Source: Anaeramoeba flamelloides
Taxonomy: Eukaryota; Metamonada; Anaeramoebidae
NCBI GenBank assembly: GCA_027625915.1
Contig: JANTQA010000032.1
Coordinates: forward strand, 5,704,001-5,768,000
Length of the DNA stretch: 64,000 nucleotides
Reading direction: 5' to 3'
Shown here: piece by piece, positions 34,523-46,914 of the stretch
Layout: each line of letters opens with the position of its first letter
Position numbering within the stretch: position 1 is the stretch's first letter
The notes under the pieces: model-generated
Databases searched by the model: none
What the model saw: only the letters and a program-made list of their open reading frames with translations
What the model was told of the DNA's origin: nothing
Program-made: the position numbers and the translations under genes

Positions 34523-36343
34523 ACTATTTATGGCAAAATAAAGGAAACAAAATTTTCATACAGTATTGAAAAATAGATTATAACGTTCAAAGTTAATATT
34601 AAAAATTTTTAATCCTATAAATCAGTTTAACTATGCAAATTTTCTCTTTTTGAATTGCAGACTTTCGTATTGTATTTAAATTCTTGGGATGTGATTTTTT
34701 TTAAAGTTGATTTTGAATATTAATCTTTTAATTTTGACACTAACAATACACAGAGGTTGGTTGTCTTTTATAAAATAGAAATTTCAATTTTCAACATATA
34801 TTCTAAGAAAAATTTTCCATTTCTCTTCCATTTTAAAGGACCAGTATATCTTATTTACCCCCCATGATATTCAAGTAATTTTATGCTATTAATTCAAACA
34901 TTTTAATACTGTGCTTAGAAAGTGAAAAGAATACTCAGTAGGGATATTTTGATTGTCAAACTTTAACAATTGAAATTGTGAATTTGATTGAAAAAAAACT
35001 TTCAAGAAACTGAAAAATATCTGAAAAAAAAGTTTTTTTTAAATTTTAACAAGACTCCTCAACTTATCATTCTCTGAAGTCAATAAATAATTTTTTTTTG
35101 CAAGAAAATTAATCTCAAGTTTAAAATATGGATATTCTTACAAAACGGTTCACTTTTTTTTTGACTTTCAAGTTTTCAAGTTTATTACTAGTTTTTTATG
35201 AAGAGTTTCCATGTTAAAATTGGGGAATGGTGTTTAAAAACATATTTGAATGAGTTCTAGTATTTTTGTTCAATTTATCCATTCTGAGAATATCTTATCC
35301 AAAAAAAATTGAAATTTTCATAATTCTCACATTTTTATGCCCCTGGATCAAACCAAAATTTGATTTTTAATATTTCATAATTTCCCTTTCAAATCTAGAA
35401 ACACAAATAAAATCATATGGCTTTCCCGAATATTATTTTTCAGTTACTTCTACCCTTTCGAAATTTTTTTAAATTTGAAGTTTGTTTTGGAAATCCCACT
35501 CTACCTTAATTTTTTTACTTTATTTAAAAAATCTATTTTGTAAATTTTTTTTTTTGTTGATTTTATTAACTTGAAAATTGATAATTTTTTTCTCCATTTT
35601 CTTTCTCACGAAAATTCTTTTTGAGAGGTGAATGTAAAATACCACAATAACTTAAAACTCTATGAATATGAAAATTAGCCCAAAAATAAATTCCCTTTTA
35701 TCATTTAGTATTCAGCAGCTTTATTCCAATATATTTAATGTGTTGAAAGACAATAAAAATAGTTACATTTTTTTTTTAACCAGAGTTCTGTGGAAGTTTC
35801 AAACAATTAATAACAGAAATTAAAATGAGATTATCATGACAAGAATCGCACAATCCATACAAATACTTTCAAGACTTTATCAAACTTTCAGACTGACAGT
35901 CTGCAATATTTCACTTTCTAATATTCTTATATATTTTTCCAAATTCCAAATCTTGTTACAAACTTTTAAAACCCAAAAAAAGGGTAAAAAAAATTATTAT
36001 AAAAATATAAAATTTTGAATTTAATTGAAATTTTTGAGGCTATCAAAAAGAAAAATATTTGTTAATCTTCAATCACCTAAAACTCTTTTTTTATAAAACC
36101 CAAAAAGGAGAAACTTGTTTAAATTAAATGTTTTTAAAAATTTGACTTGTAAAAACTTTTAAATTGAAAGTTGTTGGAATTTGATCTTGTCATTCCTTTT
36201 GAAATTTGGAATAATTTCTAAAAAACAAAAGTGTTATTAAGTAACAAAAGTGACTAAAATTTTTGTGTTATTTTTGTTTTTTTGACAGAAATGATTAATC
36301 ATTTTTTTTATTTTTTGTTTTTGTTTTTGTTTTTATTAAAGGG

Positions 36344-37375
36344 ATGGGACAACATTTTTCAGTCTCAAACAAGAATTATATAAATTTATTATTTGATAAA
36401 GAGAATATTTATCAGAAAGAAATATCTGAATTTTATGAAGCAATAAACAAAGTTCGGGTTGGGGAAAAAGAAAAAGAAACCGAAAAAGAAACAGAAACAG
36501 AAAAAGAAACAGAAAAAGATAAGAGTGTTAACAAAAAGAAAGTATCTGATTTTGATCAAGAAGAAAATAAAAACCAAGTCCAAGAAAAAGAAATAGAAAT
36601 CGAAATCGAAATGGAAAAAGAAAACGAAATCGAAATGGATAAAGAAAAAGAACAAGAAAAAAAATTGAAGCAAAATCAAGAAATTGATATAAACAAATTA
36701 TATAATCTCCAAGAAAAACCGTTCCACATGCAAACCGTTGAAACGACATCCTTTCAAACAGTTACCCCTTTAAAAACCAATATGAAGAAACAAATCCAAC
36801 AGTTTGAGCAAATCGAAGAAATTAGTGAAGAAAGCAATGAAAGAATTTTCCAGCAAAGAGAGCATAACAGCGACTCAATTTCAAGTAACAGCGAACAAGA
36901 CGAAGATCAAAATTACGATCACGACACATCGAGTGAAAGCGAAAATGAAAGAGAAAATGAAAAAGAAGAAAACCAAAGCAATGATCAAACAAAAAAAGAA
37001 TTTCCAAAAAAAATTAAAAAACAATTCCTTGTCGAATTGAAAGAAAAATCTGAAGAAGATCTTATCAAGTTTTATGAAAAATGTTCAGATATTATTGAAG
37101 AAGGTGAAAGCGCTTTTATTTTGGAAAACGACGCATATAGGGTTAAAAATGAAAATGCCATCAACAAAGCCGTTCCTTATTTTTTCCTAACTTACCTCAA
37201 ACCTTTATTGTATACAATAGAAGAACAGTTTCTCAAAAGGGAGTTTGAGTATCTTGTTGAATTAATTAAAAATTCCTTGTCATTTACACGTTCAAAAGTT
37301 GAAACATTTCAAAAGAACTTAAAAGAAGAATATAAATTATCTTTCGCTCAAAAGTTTGTTTCTTTTTTTTTTTAA
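36344..37375 (+). CDS. Probable N-myristoylated charged protein, unknown
   Basis: A 343-residue protein of no family I recognise. It starts MGQHFS, which fits the N-myristoylation consensus (Gly2, Ser6), so it may be membrane-tethered. Residues 7-39 form a short folded-looking segment (NLLFDKENIYQKEISEFYEA). From about 40 to 110 there are Lys/Glu-rich repeats of KEKE, TEKE and IEIE type. A Gln/Ser/acidic middle follows, with SSNSEQDEDQN and SSESENEREN near 180-210. The C-terminal 110 residues look like a helical domain: KKQFLVELKEKSEEDLIKFY, then AVPYFFLTYLKPLLYTIEEQ and EFEYLVELIKNSLSFTRSKV. The frame ends in a T tract as FVSFFF, so the true C-terminus could differ if an intron lies there. 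An ATG directly follows AAAGGG, and there is no competing upstream start. Confidence 0.82.
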   Translation: MGQHFSVSNKNYINLLFDKENIYQKEISEFYEAINKVRVGEKEKETEKETETEKETEKDKSVNKKKVSDFDQEENKNQVQEKEIEIEIEMEKENEIEMDKEKEQEKKLKQNQEIDINKLYNLQEKPFHMQTVETTSFQTVTPLKTNMKKQIQQFEQIEEISEESNERIFQQREHNSDSISSNSEQDEDQNYDHDTSSESENERENEKEENQSNDQTKKEFPKKIKKQFLVELKEKSEEDLIKFYEKCSDIIEEGESAFILENDAYRVKNENAINKAVPYFFLTYLKPLLYTIEEQFLKREFEYLVELIKNSLSFTRSKVETFQKNLKEEYKLSFAQKFVSFFF

Positions 37376-37818
37376 CTTTTTTTTTTTTTTTTTTTGTTTT
37401 GTTTTGTTTTGTTTTACAGCTTTCTAGATTTTTTTCTCTTTTTCTTTGCAATTAGAAAAAACAAATTAATTTAATTTTAATACAACTCAATTAATCAACA
37501 CTCTTTTTTGAACTCAAGTTAGCTAAGTGTATTCGTTAATTTCCGACTTCCCTTTTGTTTATGTTTAGTTAACACTTTGGAAAGATCACTTTTATTTCAA
37601 AAACTTGAACAAATCTTTTCAAAAAAGATCCTTTAAATTGAAAAGGGAAACTGTCAAAACAATAAAAATACTCGAAAATGAAAAATATTCAAATTTTTTC
37701 AACGAGCCTAAAATTATTGAAAATAAAGCTTTAATGGTCCAGTCATTTTCAAAAAGTGAAAACTTTTTTTTTTTTTTTTGATTTTGATAGAATTAAAACT
37801 TTTTTAAAGTTTTGTGTT
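37376..37818. other. 3' flank of the myristoylated-protein gene
   Basis: Begins with long T runs and TTTTG repeats. No gene or ordered structure before the TTAA-ended repeat. Confidence 0.45.
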
Positions 37819-38520
37819 TTAAGGATCGAGTCATTTACCGTGAAAATGCACCATACTCAAGGGGTGACCTGAAACTAAAAAGGGTATTGTGAAATTGCCT
37901 TTCTTATGATTGACAAAATTCAAATAACCAAAAAAACAATCTCTTAGAACGTATCTCATTAGCAAAAAATTCAATTATCAAAAAAAAAGTTTAAAAGGAA
38001 TTCTCAAATTCAAAAAATCAAAATTTAAAAAAAAAAATTCATCTTTTCTCATTTTCTTTTTCAAAAGAGGTTAAATTTCTTTAATTTAAAACAGATTGTT
38101 ATCTAAATTTACAAAATCAATTTAATTTGATTTAATCTAATTTGTTATTATTTTGTAACCCTCTATATTTGACAAAGTAAGGATTTTGTAATATTCTAGA
38201 GAAAAAAAATAATTCATTTGAGAAATGAAAAAAAAGAAAAAAAAAATCTTCAAGATCTCAAAAAGAGAGAAAGAGCGACTCTTTCAAAACCAACACAGTT
38301 GTTTTCGAATTTTTTTTCTAATCATTCAAATTGGAAATCGAGTGTCGACCTTTGGCGCTTTTTTCTAAAAATGTCCTAGTTTTTGATTGTTGATTTTTGG
38401 AGATCGATCGTACATCATAGGTTGGTTGGTTTTTGATTGTTATTAGACACTGATAAAAATTACAAAATTGTTTTTTCCATTTCAGAAAATTATTTTTCAC
38501 CGTAATGAATCGACCCTTAA
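37819..38520. repeat. TTAA-ended transposon-like repeat, copy 2
   Basis: 702 bp from TTAAGGATCGAGTCATTTAC to TCATTACGGTG-type inverse ending CGACCCTTAA. The terminal inverted repeat is about 25-30 bp. TTAA is present at both ends, as expected for a piggyBac-type target duplication. Collinear with 1035-1727, with shared CACCATACTCAAGG, AAAAAGGGTATTGTGAAAT and TTTTTGATTGTTGATTTTT. It has no coding sequence. It is the better-preserved of the two copies. Confidence 0.8.
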
Positions 38521-39039
38521 TAAAGTCTTTACTTTTTTTTCAAAATGTGCTTTCCTTCAGACCCCAGCCCCTAAGCCTCATTTAAAGGTTGAAAACCCTC
38601 TTTTTTAAAAATAGAAAACTTGATAAAAGTTTTAATTCTGACAAAATCAAAAAAAAAAAAAGTCCTCACATTTTTCTAACCGCTGTGTTTATATTTATTT
38701 TTAATTAACTATTCCTAATTATCTAAATTCATGTGGATTTTTAATTTTTTTTCAAGAACAAAAAAATATTAAAATATTTTTGAATTTATTTGTAATAAAA
38801 ACATCAGACTGTTGAAATTATAACAAGTCAGCGTTGTTTCGAGGAAAACACTTTAAAATATTTATTTTAAATCATTTGTTTAAATTAAAATAAAAGATAA
38901 AAGATACAGCCATTTTAAAAAAGTAATAACTTTTTTAAATCTTTTTTTAAAAGTTTTTGATTTTAAAAAACTTTGGTACTTTTTATTTATTTTTTTTTTT
39001 ATTATTGAAAAGAGGTGATTCAACAAAATCACCTCCTGT

Positions 39040-39565
39040 TTGCCGTTAGGTTTTTTTTAATTTTTGTTTAGATTTGAAAATCTATTGATTTTCGAAACAA
39101 AAACAAAAAGTAAAAAAAACCGAGCAACTTCACGTTAGGTTTTTTTTAATTTTAGAAATAAACCGAAAATTAAATAAATTTTCGGTTTATTTCTCAAATT
39201 AAAAAAACCGCCGTTATCTTTTCCAGAATTTAAAAGAATAGAGCAAAATATTTGATTTTTCACCATTCTTTTGAATCCTGGAAAATCGCCGTTAGGTTTT
39301 CTTGAGTTTTATGTTTATTTGTGAAGTGTTCTAGGTTTTTTTTACTTTTTGAAATAAACCGAAAATTTTAACAAATTTTCGGTTTATTTCGAAAAGTAAA
39401 AAAAACCTAACGAAAATCGATAGATTTAATAAATGAAACAAAAAACCTCAAGAAAACCTAGGCACACTACGACACTCTGTGGCACTCTACGACACTCTGT
39501 GGCACTCTACGACACTCTACGGCACTCTACTACACTTGGAGGCACTTCCTGAAACTCTAAAATTG
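39040..39565. repeat. Hairpin chain ending in a 10/20-bp tandem array
   Basis: At least three consecutive hairpins. At 39130-39205, AATAAACCGAAAAT faces ATTTTCGGTTTATT. At 39222-39295, TTTTCCAGAATTTAAAAG faces its inverse. At 39330-39415, GGTTTTTTTTACTTTT and AATAAACCGAAAATTT face their inverses. The block ends with AACCTAGGCACACTACG and a tandem array (39466-39555) of GACACTCTGTGGCACTCTAC units and variants. The same end word occurs once at 7290 and 14404, so here it has been amplified. Confidence 0.75.
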
Positions 39566-41346
39566 TACTTAATTTTTTCAACTTAGCTATAATTTAGCCA
39601 AGATTATAACTCAAGGATATCTTTTCTTTAAAAAATTAAAAGAAAAAAAATTATTTCTAAACAAAGACAAGAAAAAGAGAAAGAAAAGCAATAAATTAAT
39701 GAAAGAGAGTATAAAAAAAAATAAAAAAAGTAAAAACTTCATTGTAAAGTTTAATTTTTGCATCCCAAGTGTTGAATGGGTTTGTGATTTTTTCCTTTTA
39801 TTTCGAATTTGTTTGGATCGGTACTATAATTCATTTTAATAAAGAGTTCTAAACATTTGAACAACTATAGATCAAATGAAATAGGCTACTTTATTAAGTT
39901 TTAATTTTGAACTTTATAGATGGGTTGAATCAATAAAGTTCCGAGTTTTTAAGAATAAGATTTGGTTTTCGAAATTTTCTTTTTAGTTACTTTTTTTGCT
40001 TTTTTTTTTTATTTTTTATTGCAAGTTTGCCAAATCTTGTTTTCAAAAAATCTCAGTACAAGATACCGACTCGACAGCAAAAACCCAGTCAAAGTAACTA
40101 CTTGACAGATTGTATGGAAAGTTCAATTGGGTTCACTTTGGTTGGTTTCAGATCGCATTTGTTGGATTCAGTTCTCTAAATTTACATAAGTCCAGTTGGA
40201 TTCATTTTAGATCTGATCATGAAAAAGTTTGGTTAGGTTAGTCATGGACAAGTCTACCAATTCTTATAATGATTTTTTATTCCTTTTGCCTCCTCCCCCA
40301 AACACCCAAAAAAAAATAAGAGGAGGAACTCAAACAATTTAAAAAGGTAAATTTGGAAAAAGTAAAAAGTATAAAAAAAATAAAAGTTAGGTACTTTTCA
40401 AAACCTTTTTAGAATTAAAAACTTAAAAAAGATTTAAAAAAGTAATAACTTTTTTAAAATAGCTGTAAACGAACAGAGAAGAATTTTCTTTCAGGGGTTT
40501 TGGATGAGATCAAGAGAGAAGATGATAATTTCTCTTTTAAAAATATCAATGAAAACCCATTACCACCCTTCTCTTAAAAGGAAAAAGAGAAATTCTGAAA
40601 AAGTCAAACGTTATTAAAGCAAACATTAAAACTTTTTTTAAAATGTAATGTTTGAGATGTTTATCAGTAAAATTAGTTTAAGTTGTTGTTAAGGTGTATT
40701 TTTTAAAATACATTTCTTTTGATTTGATTTTGAATAAGCAATTATTTGAAAAAATTGAAAGCATTTGTGTAATTTACCGAATTTTTTTTTAATTTTCGAC
40801 ATTAAACAATGCCTACATGCTTACTCAACCTCATGAAAGATATTTTTTTTATATTGGCTTATTTATCATCGAGTTAGGAAAAAAATTTCTCATTTTTTTT
40901 TTTCAAAAAGTAAAATAAAAAAATATCTTCAAATTAAAGTCCTTAGTTAAATCTAAAACCAAATTCGGTGTAAAAGTAAATAATAATTACATTCCTAATT
41001 TCTCATTTTTGAACTATTTTTTTTGGTTAATTATCTGTTGATAGCTTACTTGTTTTTATTTTTATTGTTTTTTTTGTAATTTGAATTTTTTTTTTACAAA
41101 TTTTCAAAATAAAATATTTTGAACTATTTGTGGATTTGAACTTAAAAGAAACGTCACAGTACAACCAAAAAGAATTCATAAAGATCAACTTAAGATAAAT
41201 ATCAGTGATCTAACTTGATTTTAATTTTGCTCAGAATAAATTTAAAATATGTTACTTTGCCATTTTAGAAACTATTTTTTAATATTAAAGTGTAAATTGA
41301 ATACCACTAAGAAGAAATTCTTTCAATCAGTTGCTATCTTTTGGGT

Positions 41347-41389
<43 letters not shown>

Positions 41390-42870
41390 ACAATAAATCT
41401 AAGTTTAATTTTCCAAAAGGACTTTAGTTGAAAAAAAGATGATAAAACACCAAATTTAGCAGAAATTTTCATTTCTTTAAGCATAAAATGGTAAATGTGA
41501 AAATATCTAGAATCCTTTTTTGAACTTATCTCCGATTATCTGACTCTTCATGTTAACAAAACAAGGAGAAACCGCATTAGAAAATTGAATTCGTTTTTCC
41601 AGAGGGAATTCAACAAAACACATTCATAAATTAAAACGAATAAAGAACATTAAATTTGAGAATTCATTAAGGTTCGATAAAATTTAATCTTTTGAAAAAA
41701 AGTTTTCAGAAGTATAAAAAGAAAAAAAAAATAATTTTTAAAAACTAAAATTTTTTGTTATTTTATTAATCAATTACCTTACTTATGTTGTCAAATAAAA
41801 CCTTTAAAAAAGTAAAAGATCAAAGGTTTCTGAAGATCTTCATTCTAAAAGTTAAAAAGAATATAGAATATTTTCATTTCTTTTTGAAAGAGCAAACCAC
41901 AAAAATAACAGAAATCACAGAAATCACAGAAATCACAGAAATCACAGAAACCTGGAAATGAAAAGCAAGATCAACTAATAAAAGAAAATTTTTTAACAAA
42001 GTTAAAACAGTTAAACGAATCACAGTGCAGCAATTTTGAAATAATTTTGATTTTATTAAAAATATCAAAATCATTTTTTCATCTTTAAAGTTTTTTGTTT
42101 TCATTTTATTTTATTGTATTACGTAACCTTATTTTTGAGATCTGAAATTTTTTTTGAACAGATTGAGATTAGGCTAAATTGAGTTCTTTTAAATAGAAAA
42201 TCCTAAATAAAATCAGTTGATAAGTTAACTAAAAATTTGGTGGATCAATAATTATTAATTAGAATTTAAACAAATTTACCAATGCATTTTTTATCATTTT
42301 TTTAAAAAGTTTTTCAAACAAAATCTTGATTTATTAGGATTGATAATTATTTGTTTTTTGTTTTGTATATATTATGATTTATAAATAATTATGAACATTC
42401 CAATCGGTTAGTAGTTCTAATTTAGTATTTCTTAATATAATTTATTTAATAAGATTTTTTTTTCAAAAATTGAATTTTGGTATATACAAAATTTTTAATC
42501 GGAGCTTACATTTTTATTTTTTGAAAATCAAAAAATCAAATTCACATCAATTTTTTTGTTCAAGTTGAATTCCTTTAATTCTTAATTTGTTATTTTAAAT
42601 AACAAAACTTGAAAAAAACGATAAAATGTAAAAAAAATGGAATTTAAATTTTGAAATATAAATTTTATAAAAATTATTTGAATAAATATTAATCCAATGA
42701 AAATATGTTTATTATATGTCCTAACCTAAAATAATTTAGGTTTATTAATATAAAATCTTCCCAACAAAATTGACCCTTTTTCCTCGATTTTTTGATTCCA
42801 AATATACGAAATAATTCTTTATTAAAAATTTATTAATATGTGCTTTTTTCCTTTTAATTATTGTTATTAA
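39566..42870. other. Intergenic with microsatellites
   Basis: No supported gene. A G/T-richer island at about 40060-40270 repeats GTTGGATTCA-like phrases. An (AT)n tract lies at about 41351-41386. A nine-base tandem, AGAAATCAC, about 4.5 copies, lies at 41908-41951. The rest is A/T DNA. Confidence 0.45.
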
Positions 42871-42981
42871 AATAGCGAGATTTTTGTCCAAAAATTCATT
42901 TATTTATTATCACTGACACAATTCGAAAAGATATTAGCAAAAAAGGAGATCATTGAAGAAAGTGAAAAATTATTGAATAAA

Positions 42982-43293
42982 ATGATGACATATTCAGATT
43001 GGATTGAAGAATCTTTAAAATTAAAACTAAAGGCATTTTTTGAATACACTTACTCATTGTTTTTAAAGATTTTAATAACGGATCAAGAATTAGAATTAAA
43101 ATGGTTTGAAAATGAACAATATGATGAAGAATTTTTAAATGAATTCGAGAATGATATTCCAGAAGACGACGAAGAATTCGTGCAAATTTTTCCTATTATT
43201 ATCGAAAACGAAAAAATCATAGAACGTGGGCTAGTTGTGAAAATAGATATAGACATTGAATTTGAACTTAAAGAAGAAAGAGAAAACAACTAA
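42982..43293 (+). CDS. Small acidic ORF, unknown
   Basis: From the first ATG at 42982 it encodes 103 residues. The frame is open back to 42871, and an AG at 42874-42875 could be a splice acceptor, so the true start may lie in an upstream exon. The protein has a helical first half (TYSDWIEESLKLKLKAFFEY) and a strongly acidic second half (ENDIPEDDEEFVQIFPIIIE, then KIDIDIEFELKEE). It has no signal peptide, repeats or known motif. The composition is more protein-like than chance frames here, but there is no homology to lean on. Confidence 0.4.
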   Translation: MMTYSDWIEESLKLKLKAFFEYTYSLFLKILITDQELELKWFENEQYDEEFLNEFENDIPEDDEEFVQIFPIIIENEKIIERGLVVKIDIDIEFELKEERENN

Positions 43294-46200
43294 GACTACA
43301 ATAACAATAGAAATTTTCTTTTTTGTAATAGTCCATCTAACCAATCTTAATTTTGATTATTATATCAGTTTAATTATTATATTAAAATAAAAGTCTATTG
43401 GAATACAATCATTCATATAAAATATCAACAATACTAATTAATAATAAATTCTCAAATCATTTTTAAAATGATAATTTCTTTTAGTTTTCTTGTTTTTGTT
43501 TTTTTTTATTCAAGTTTTAATCTTTAATAACATATTATTTAATTGTTAACAATTTATTCGAAAATGGAGATAATTTACTTGATAACATTGTGGCTTTTTA
43601 ATTTCGTTTAAAATAAATATATTTAATATTAAAAAATCTTATTGTCCAACAAATTTAATTTTTCAAATAAAATGTGAAATTTTGCACGATAAATCCCAAC
43701 GAAATGGGCCCGAAACTTTTTTTACTATATTCTTTTTTTCTTAGATTTTAGTGTTTTTTTAAGGTATTTCTTTAATGATTATCCATTCTTATTGGAATAT
43801 TATTATTTTTCTTATTTCTAAATAATAGTGTGTTGGTTGATTCTATTGAAAGATAGTGAATTTATCAATTTTTTACTAGGTATCTTTAACTGAAATAGAG
43901 TTTACTTTCCCAGAATTTTTAGGATGAATAAAAACACAATTATAAGAGATCGATATTATATATATAAATTCTACATTATATAATAAATAATAGGATATTT
44001 TAAAGTCAGTTCCACTTTTAAGGCAGAAACTTTTAACAAAATTTAAGGCACAACAAAAACCTCAAATTAAGATACAAAATTCAGGTTCTAGTAAATATAA
44101 ATTGTAAAAAAAAAAATTCCAAATTTTCGCCTTAATTTGAGATTTTTTTGGGCTGTAATTTTCGTTGAAAGTTTGTGCCTTGAAAGTGGAACTGACTGTG
44201 CTCTCATTATTTTTTATTTATTTTTTAATTTAAAAATAAAAATGCAAAATTAATGTACTCGAATCTTTTTAATTTTGGAGTAAAAAGTCTACAGAACTCC
44301 TCAAAAAATAGGGTATTATGTACCTGAATATATATAATTTTTACAAAGTTTTTTTTTGTTTTATTATTTCCTTTAATTTTTTATCAATAGAAGATTCGAA
44401 GAAAATTTATTGACAAGAAAAGTCATTTCCACAATTTAGATGAAATCCATTAAATATCCTAGGCATTTTTTTATTTAGAATAACTTTATTATCATGAATT
44501 TTGTTTTAAATTTTTGATATTTTTTTTTATTTGATTCTAATAAATTTATATATTTCGCAATATGAAATAATATGATTCTTTTTTTTCTAAGAATGTCAAG
44601 CTAAATTTCAAGATTCTAAATTATGGAATAGTAGTAATTACTTTTAAATTTATTTCATTTCAAATTCAGAATTATAAAACATAATTTCGAGATCTACTCT
44701 AAAATTTTCTAAAAAGTAGAAATTCAATTATAGATTGAAAAAATTGTTCTTGTATGGCAAATCAGTACTTTTGTATTATTCGAAGGGTAAACATTAAATA
44801 TTATATTAAAAGGAAATAAATTTATACCATTAAATTATTTGGTTTTTATTAAAAACAATTAATTTATAAAAAATCATTTAATGTTGTGTTGATCTTATGT
44901 TTTCAAAATTGAAAAATCAAAAGGGGTAAACTATTTAAAAATTATAATTTGGCATTTTTATTGCTGAATTTTGTGATTTCTTTAATTATAAAATTCATTT
45001 TTGGGTTTTTTGTTACTTAATATCATAAAATTACTTTTAAAACATGTAATATTTGAAAATTTTTCTTTGATAATTTTATAAAAATTGAATTTTCAATTTC
45101 TGATATAAATTTTTCATATAGGTAATCATGATCTAAAACTGAAAAAAGTTTCACTGGGTTGTTTGAACAGTGATGTGAGTGATTATTTTCATCCCAAAAT
45201 TATTCTGTTTATTTTATCCTTTTATTATTTGTATATAGTTTATGAATAATTGGACTTTCAAAACGATACAATAATTTAAACCCACTTTTACTAAAAGATA
45301 CCAAACTTAAAATCGATAATTCATTTTTTAAGAATAAAATAACTTAATATTGTTTAGAAATTATAAAATTTGAAAATTCTTATCCAAATTGATATTTATA
45401 ATAGAAATACCTAAAAAACTATAAATTTTTTTAAAAAAATTTTTTACACTTTCATTGTAAATATTTAGCAAAATTTCACAAAATTTTAAGGAAATTAAAC
45501 TTTTAATAATAATATTTTTAAATAGTAAAATTATTCATTTTAAAAGAAATTACAAAGAAACAATTTTTTGAAAGTAAATACGGGGTTTCAAACATTTTTT
45601 TTTGAATTTACTTTTTTTTAAAAAAAATATTTCATTATTGTCCCAATTTTTGAAATTTGTGTAAATTGGTTTTTCAAGTTTGAATATGATAATGAAGAAT
45701 TACAAAAATTCATTTTTTTATTTGATTTATTGAAAATATATTTCATTTAACAAAAAAAAATGTTGAGTTCTTTTTGTGAATATAGAAAAAACAATGAAAT
45801 TAAAAATTTATTATAAAATAGAACAAACATTTTTTTTGCTACATTAAGTCAAGAAATTTTTGAAGAATGTTCAAAATCAATCATTGTCAATGAAATTCGT
45901 TATATATTCTATTTTATATTAGATTATATAAAAAGTATTTATTAAAGACCAGAAAATTAAAGAAGAAATAGAGAATATTGAAAATATAAATGTTCTAGTT
46001 TGTTTACTATAAATATGATTACAATACCTAAAATCTGTGAATTTAAACCAAGTTTTGATCATATGGAACTAATCTAGTGTTCTTCTTCAAATTTTCAAAA
46101 AATCCGGATGGGGAAACAATAACCTTAGAAGAGCAAGTTCTTCAAAGAATCTTTTAAAATTTTAATAAATTTTTTTCTGGTTTTATTTTTTATCTATTTT

Positions 46201-46914
46201 TGTTGTTTATTGTTTGAACCTAAGTTGTGAAATCAATAAAAACTCTTATAATTTCATTTGTTTAAACTCTTGAGATATAACTCTTTTTTTAGGTCACATA
46301 CCAGAGAAAAAAAATGTTCTTGGGTTAAGAGGATAACAATTTTCCTTCTTCCCAACTTCACAATATCATCTTATTTAACTTCAGAAAATATCAGTTATTT
46401 TTCATTATCCCGAGCAAATAAATTCATATCAATTAGTCATTTCTAAATCAAAAGATTAATACAGAAAAAGAATTTTTAGTTTATTTATTTCATAATAAAA
46501 AATTTCATATGTCGAACAAAATAAGATAAAGTACCTCAACACTAAAGTTAATATATGTAATAATCAATATTAAAATTTTATGGAAAAAAGGTTTTACAAT
46601 CTAAAATAATAATCCCACTAAAATAAAGAATATTATTATTACTTTTTATTTATTTTTTTTTTTTTACAATTATTATTAAATTATATAGAAAAATATATAA
46701 AAATCAATTTATATATAAATTACCTATAAAAAAAAAAAAAAAAAAATTGGGTTAAATTTTCATTTTAATTATTTTTTGAAAAAATGATCAAGAAAATTGA
46801 TATACACTAAAAAAAAAAAATAAATAAAAATAAGTACTTAATTATTTATTATTTACTTCTTTGTAAATATAATTAACATTTTTGAGTGACTAAAGATATT
46901 TACAGAAAAAAATG
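43294..46914. other. Intergenic with one MITE and a decayed coding-like patch
   Basis: Contains the MITE at 44003-44198 (listed separately). At about 45760-46156 the plus strand reads protein-like in successive pieces (LSQEIFEECSKSIIVNEIRY, then KDQKIKEEIENIENINVLVC, and KNPDGETITLEEQVLQRIF), with stops and frame changes between them. This looks like an old broken gene of unknown kind. Elsewhere only A/T tracts are seen. Confidence 0.4.
44003..44198. repeat. 200-bp palindromic MITE, copy 6
   Basis: Left arm AGTCAGTTCCACTTTTAAGG, right arm ending GGAACTGACTG. The AAGGCACA words are partly eroded. Loop region GTAAATATAAATTGTAAAA. The flanking TA is kept on the left only approximately. Confidence 0.85.

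Larger units (their letters stand above)
32890..36343. other. Intergenic with hairpin and inverted-repeat elements
   Basis: Between PWP1 and the myristoylated-protein gene. It contains the hairpin element at 33396-33562, a lone related arm near 33840-33880 and the inverted-repeat transposon at 34033-34522, all listed separately. The rest is A/T-rich, with no gene recognised. The frame at 35836-36018 is not protein-like. Confidence 0.5.

Noticed and set aside
36389-37040. Overlapping frames opposite and alongside the KE-rich gene
   Set aside because: Low-complexity shadows of the repetitive coding strand.
41351-41386. (AT)n tract as a possible origin or scaffold attachment site
   Set aside because: Several such tracts occur in this AT-rich DNA and nothing else marks this one.
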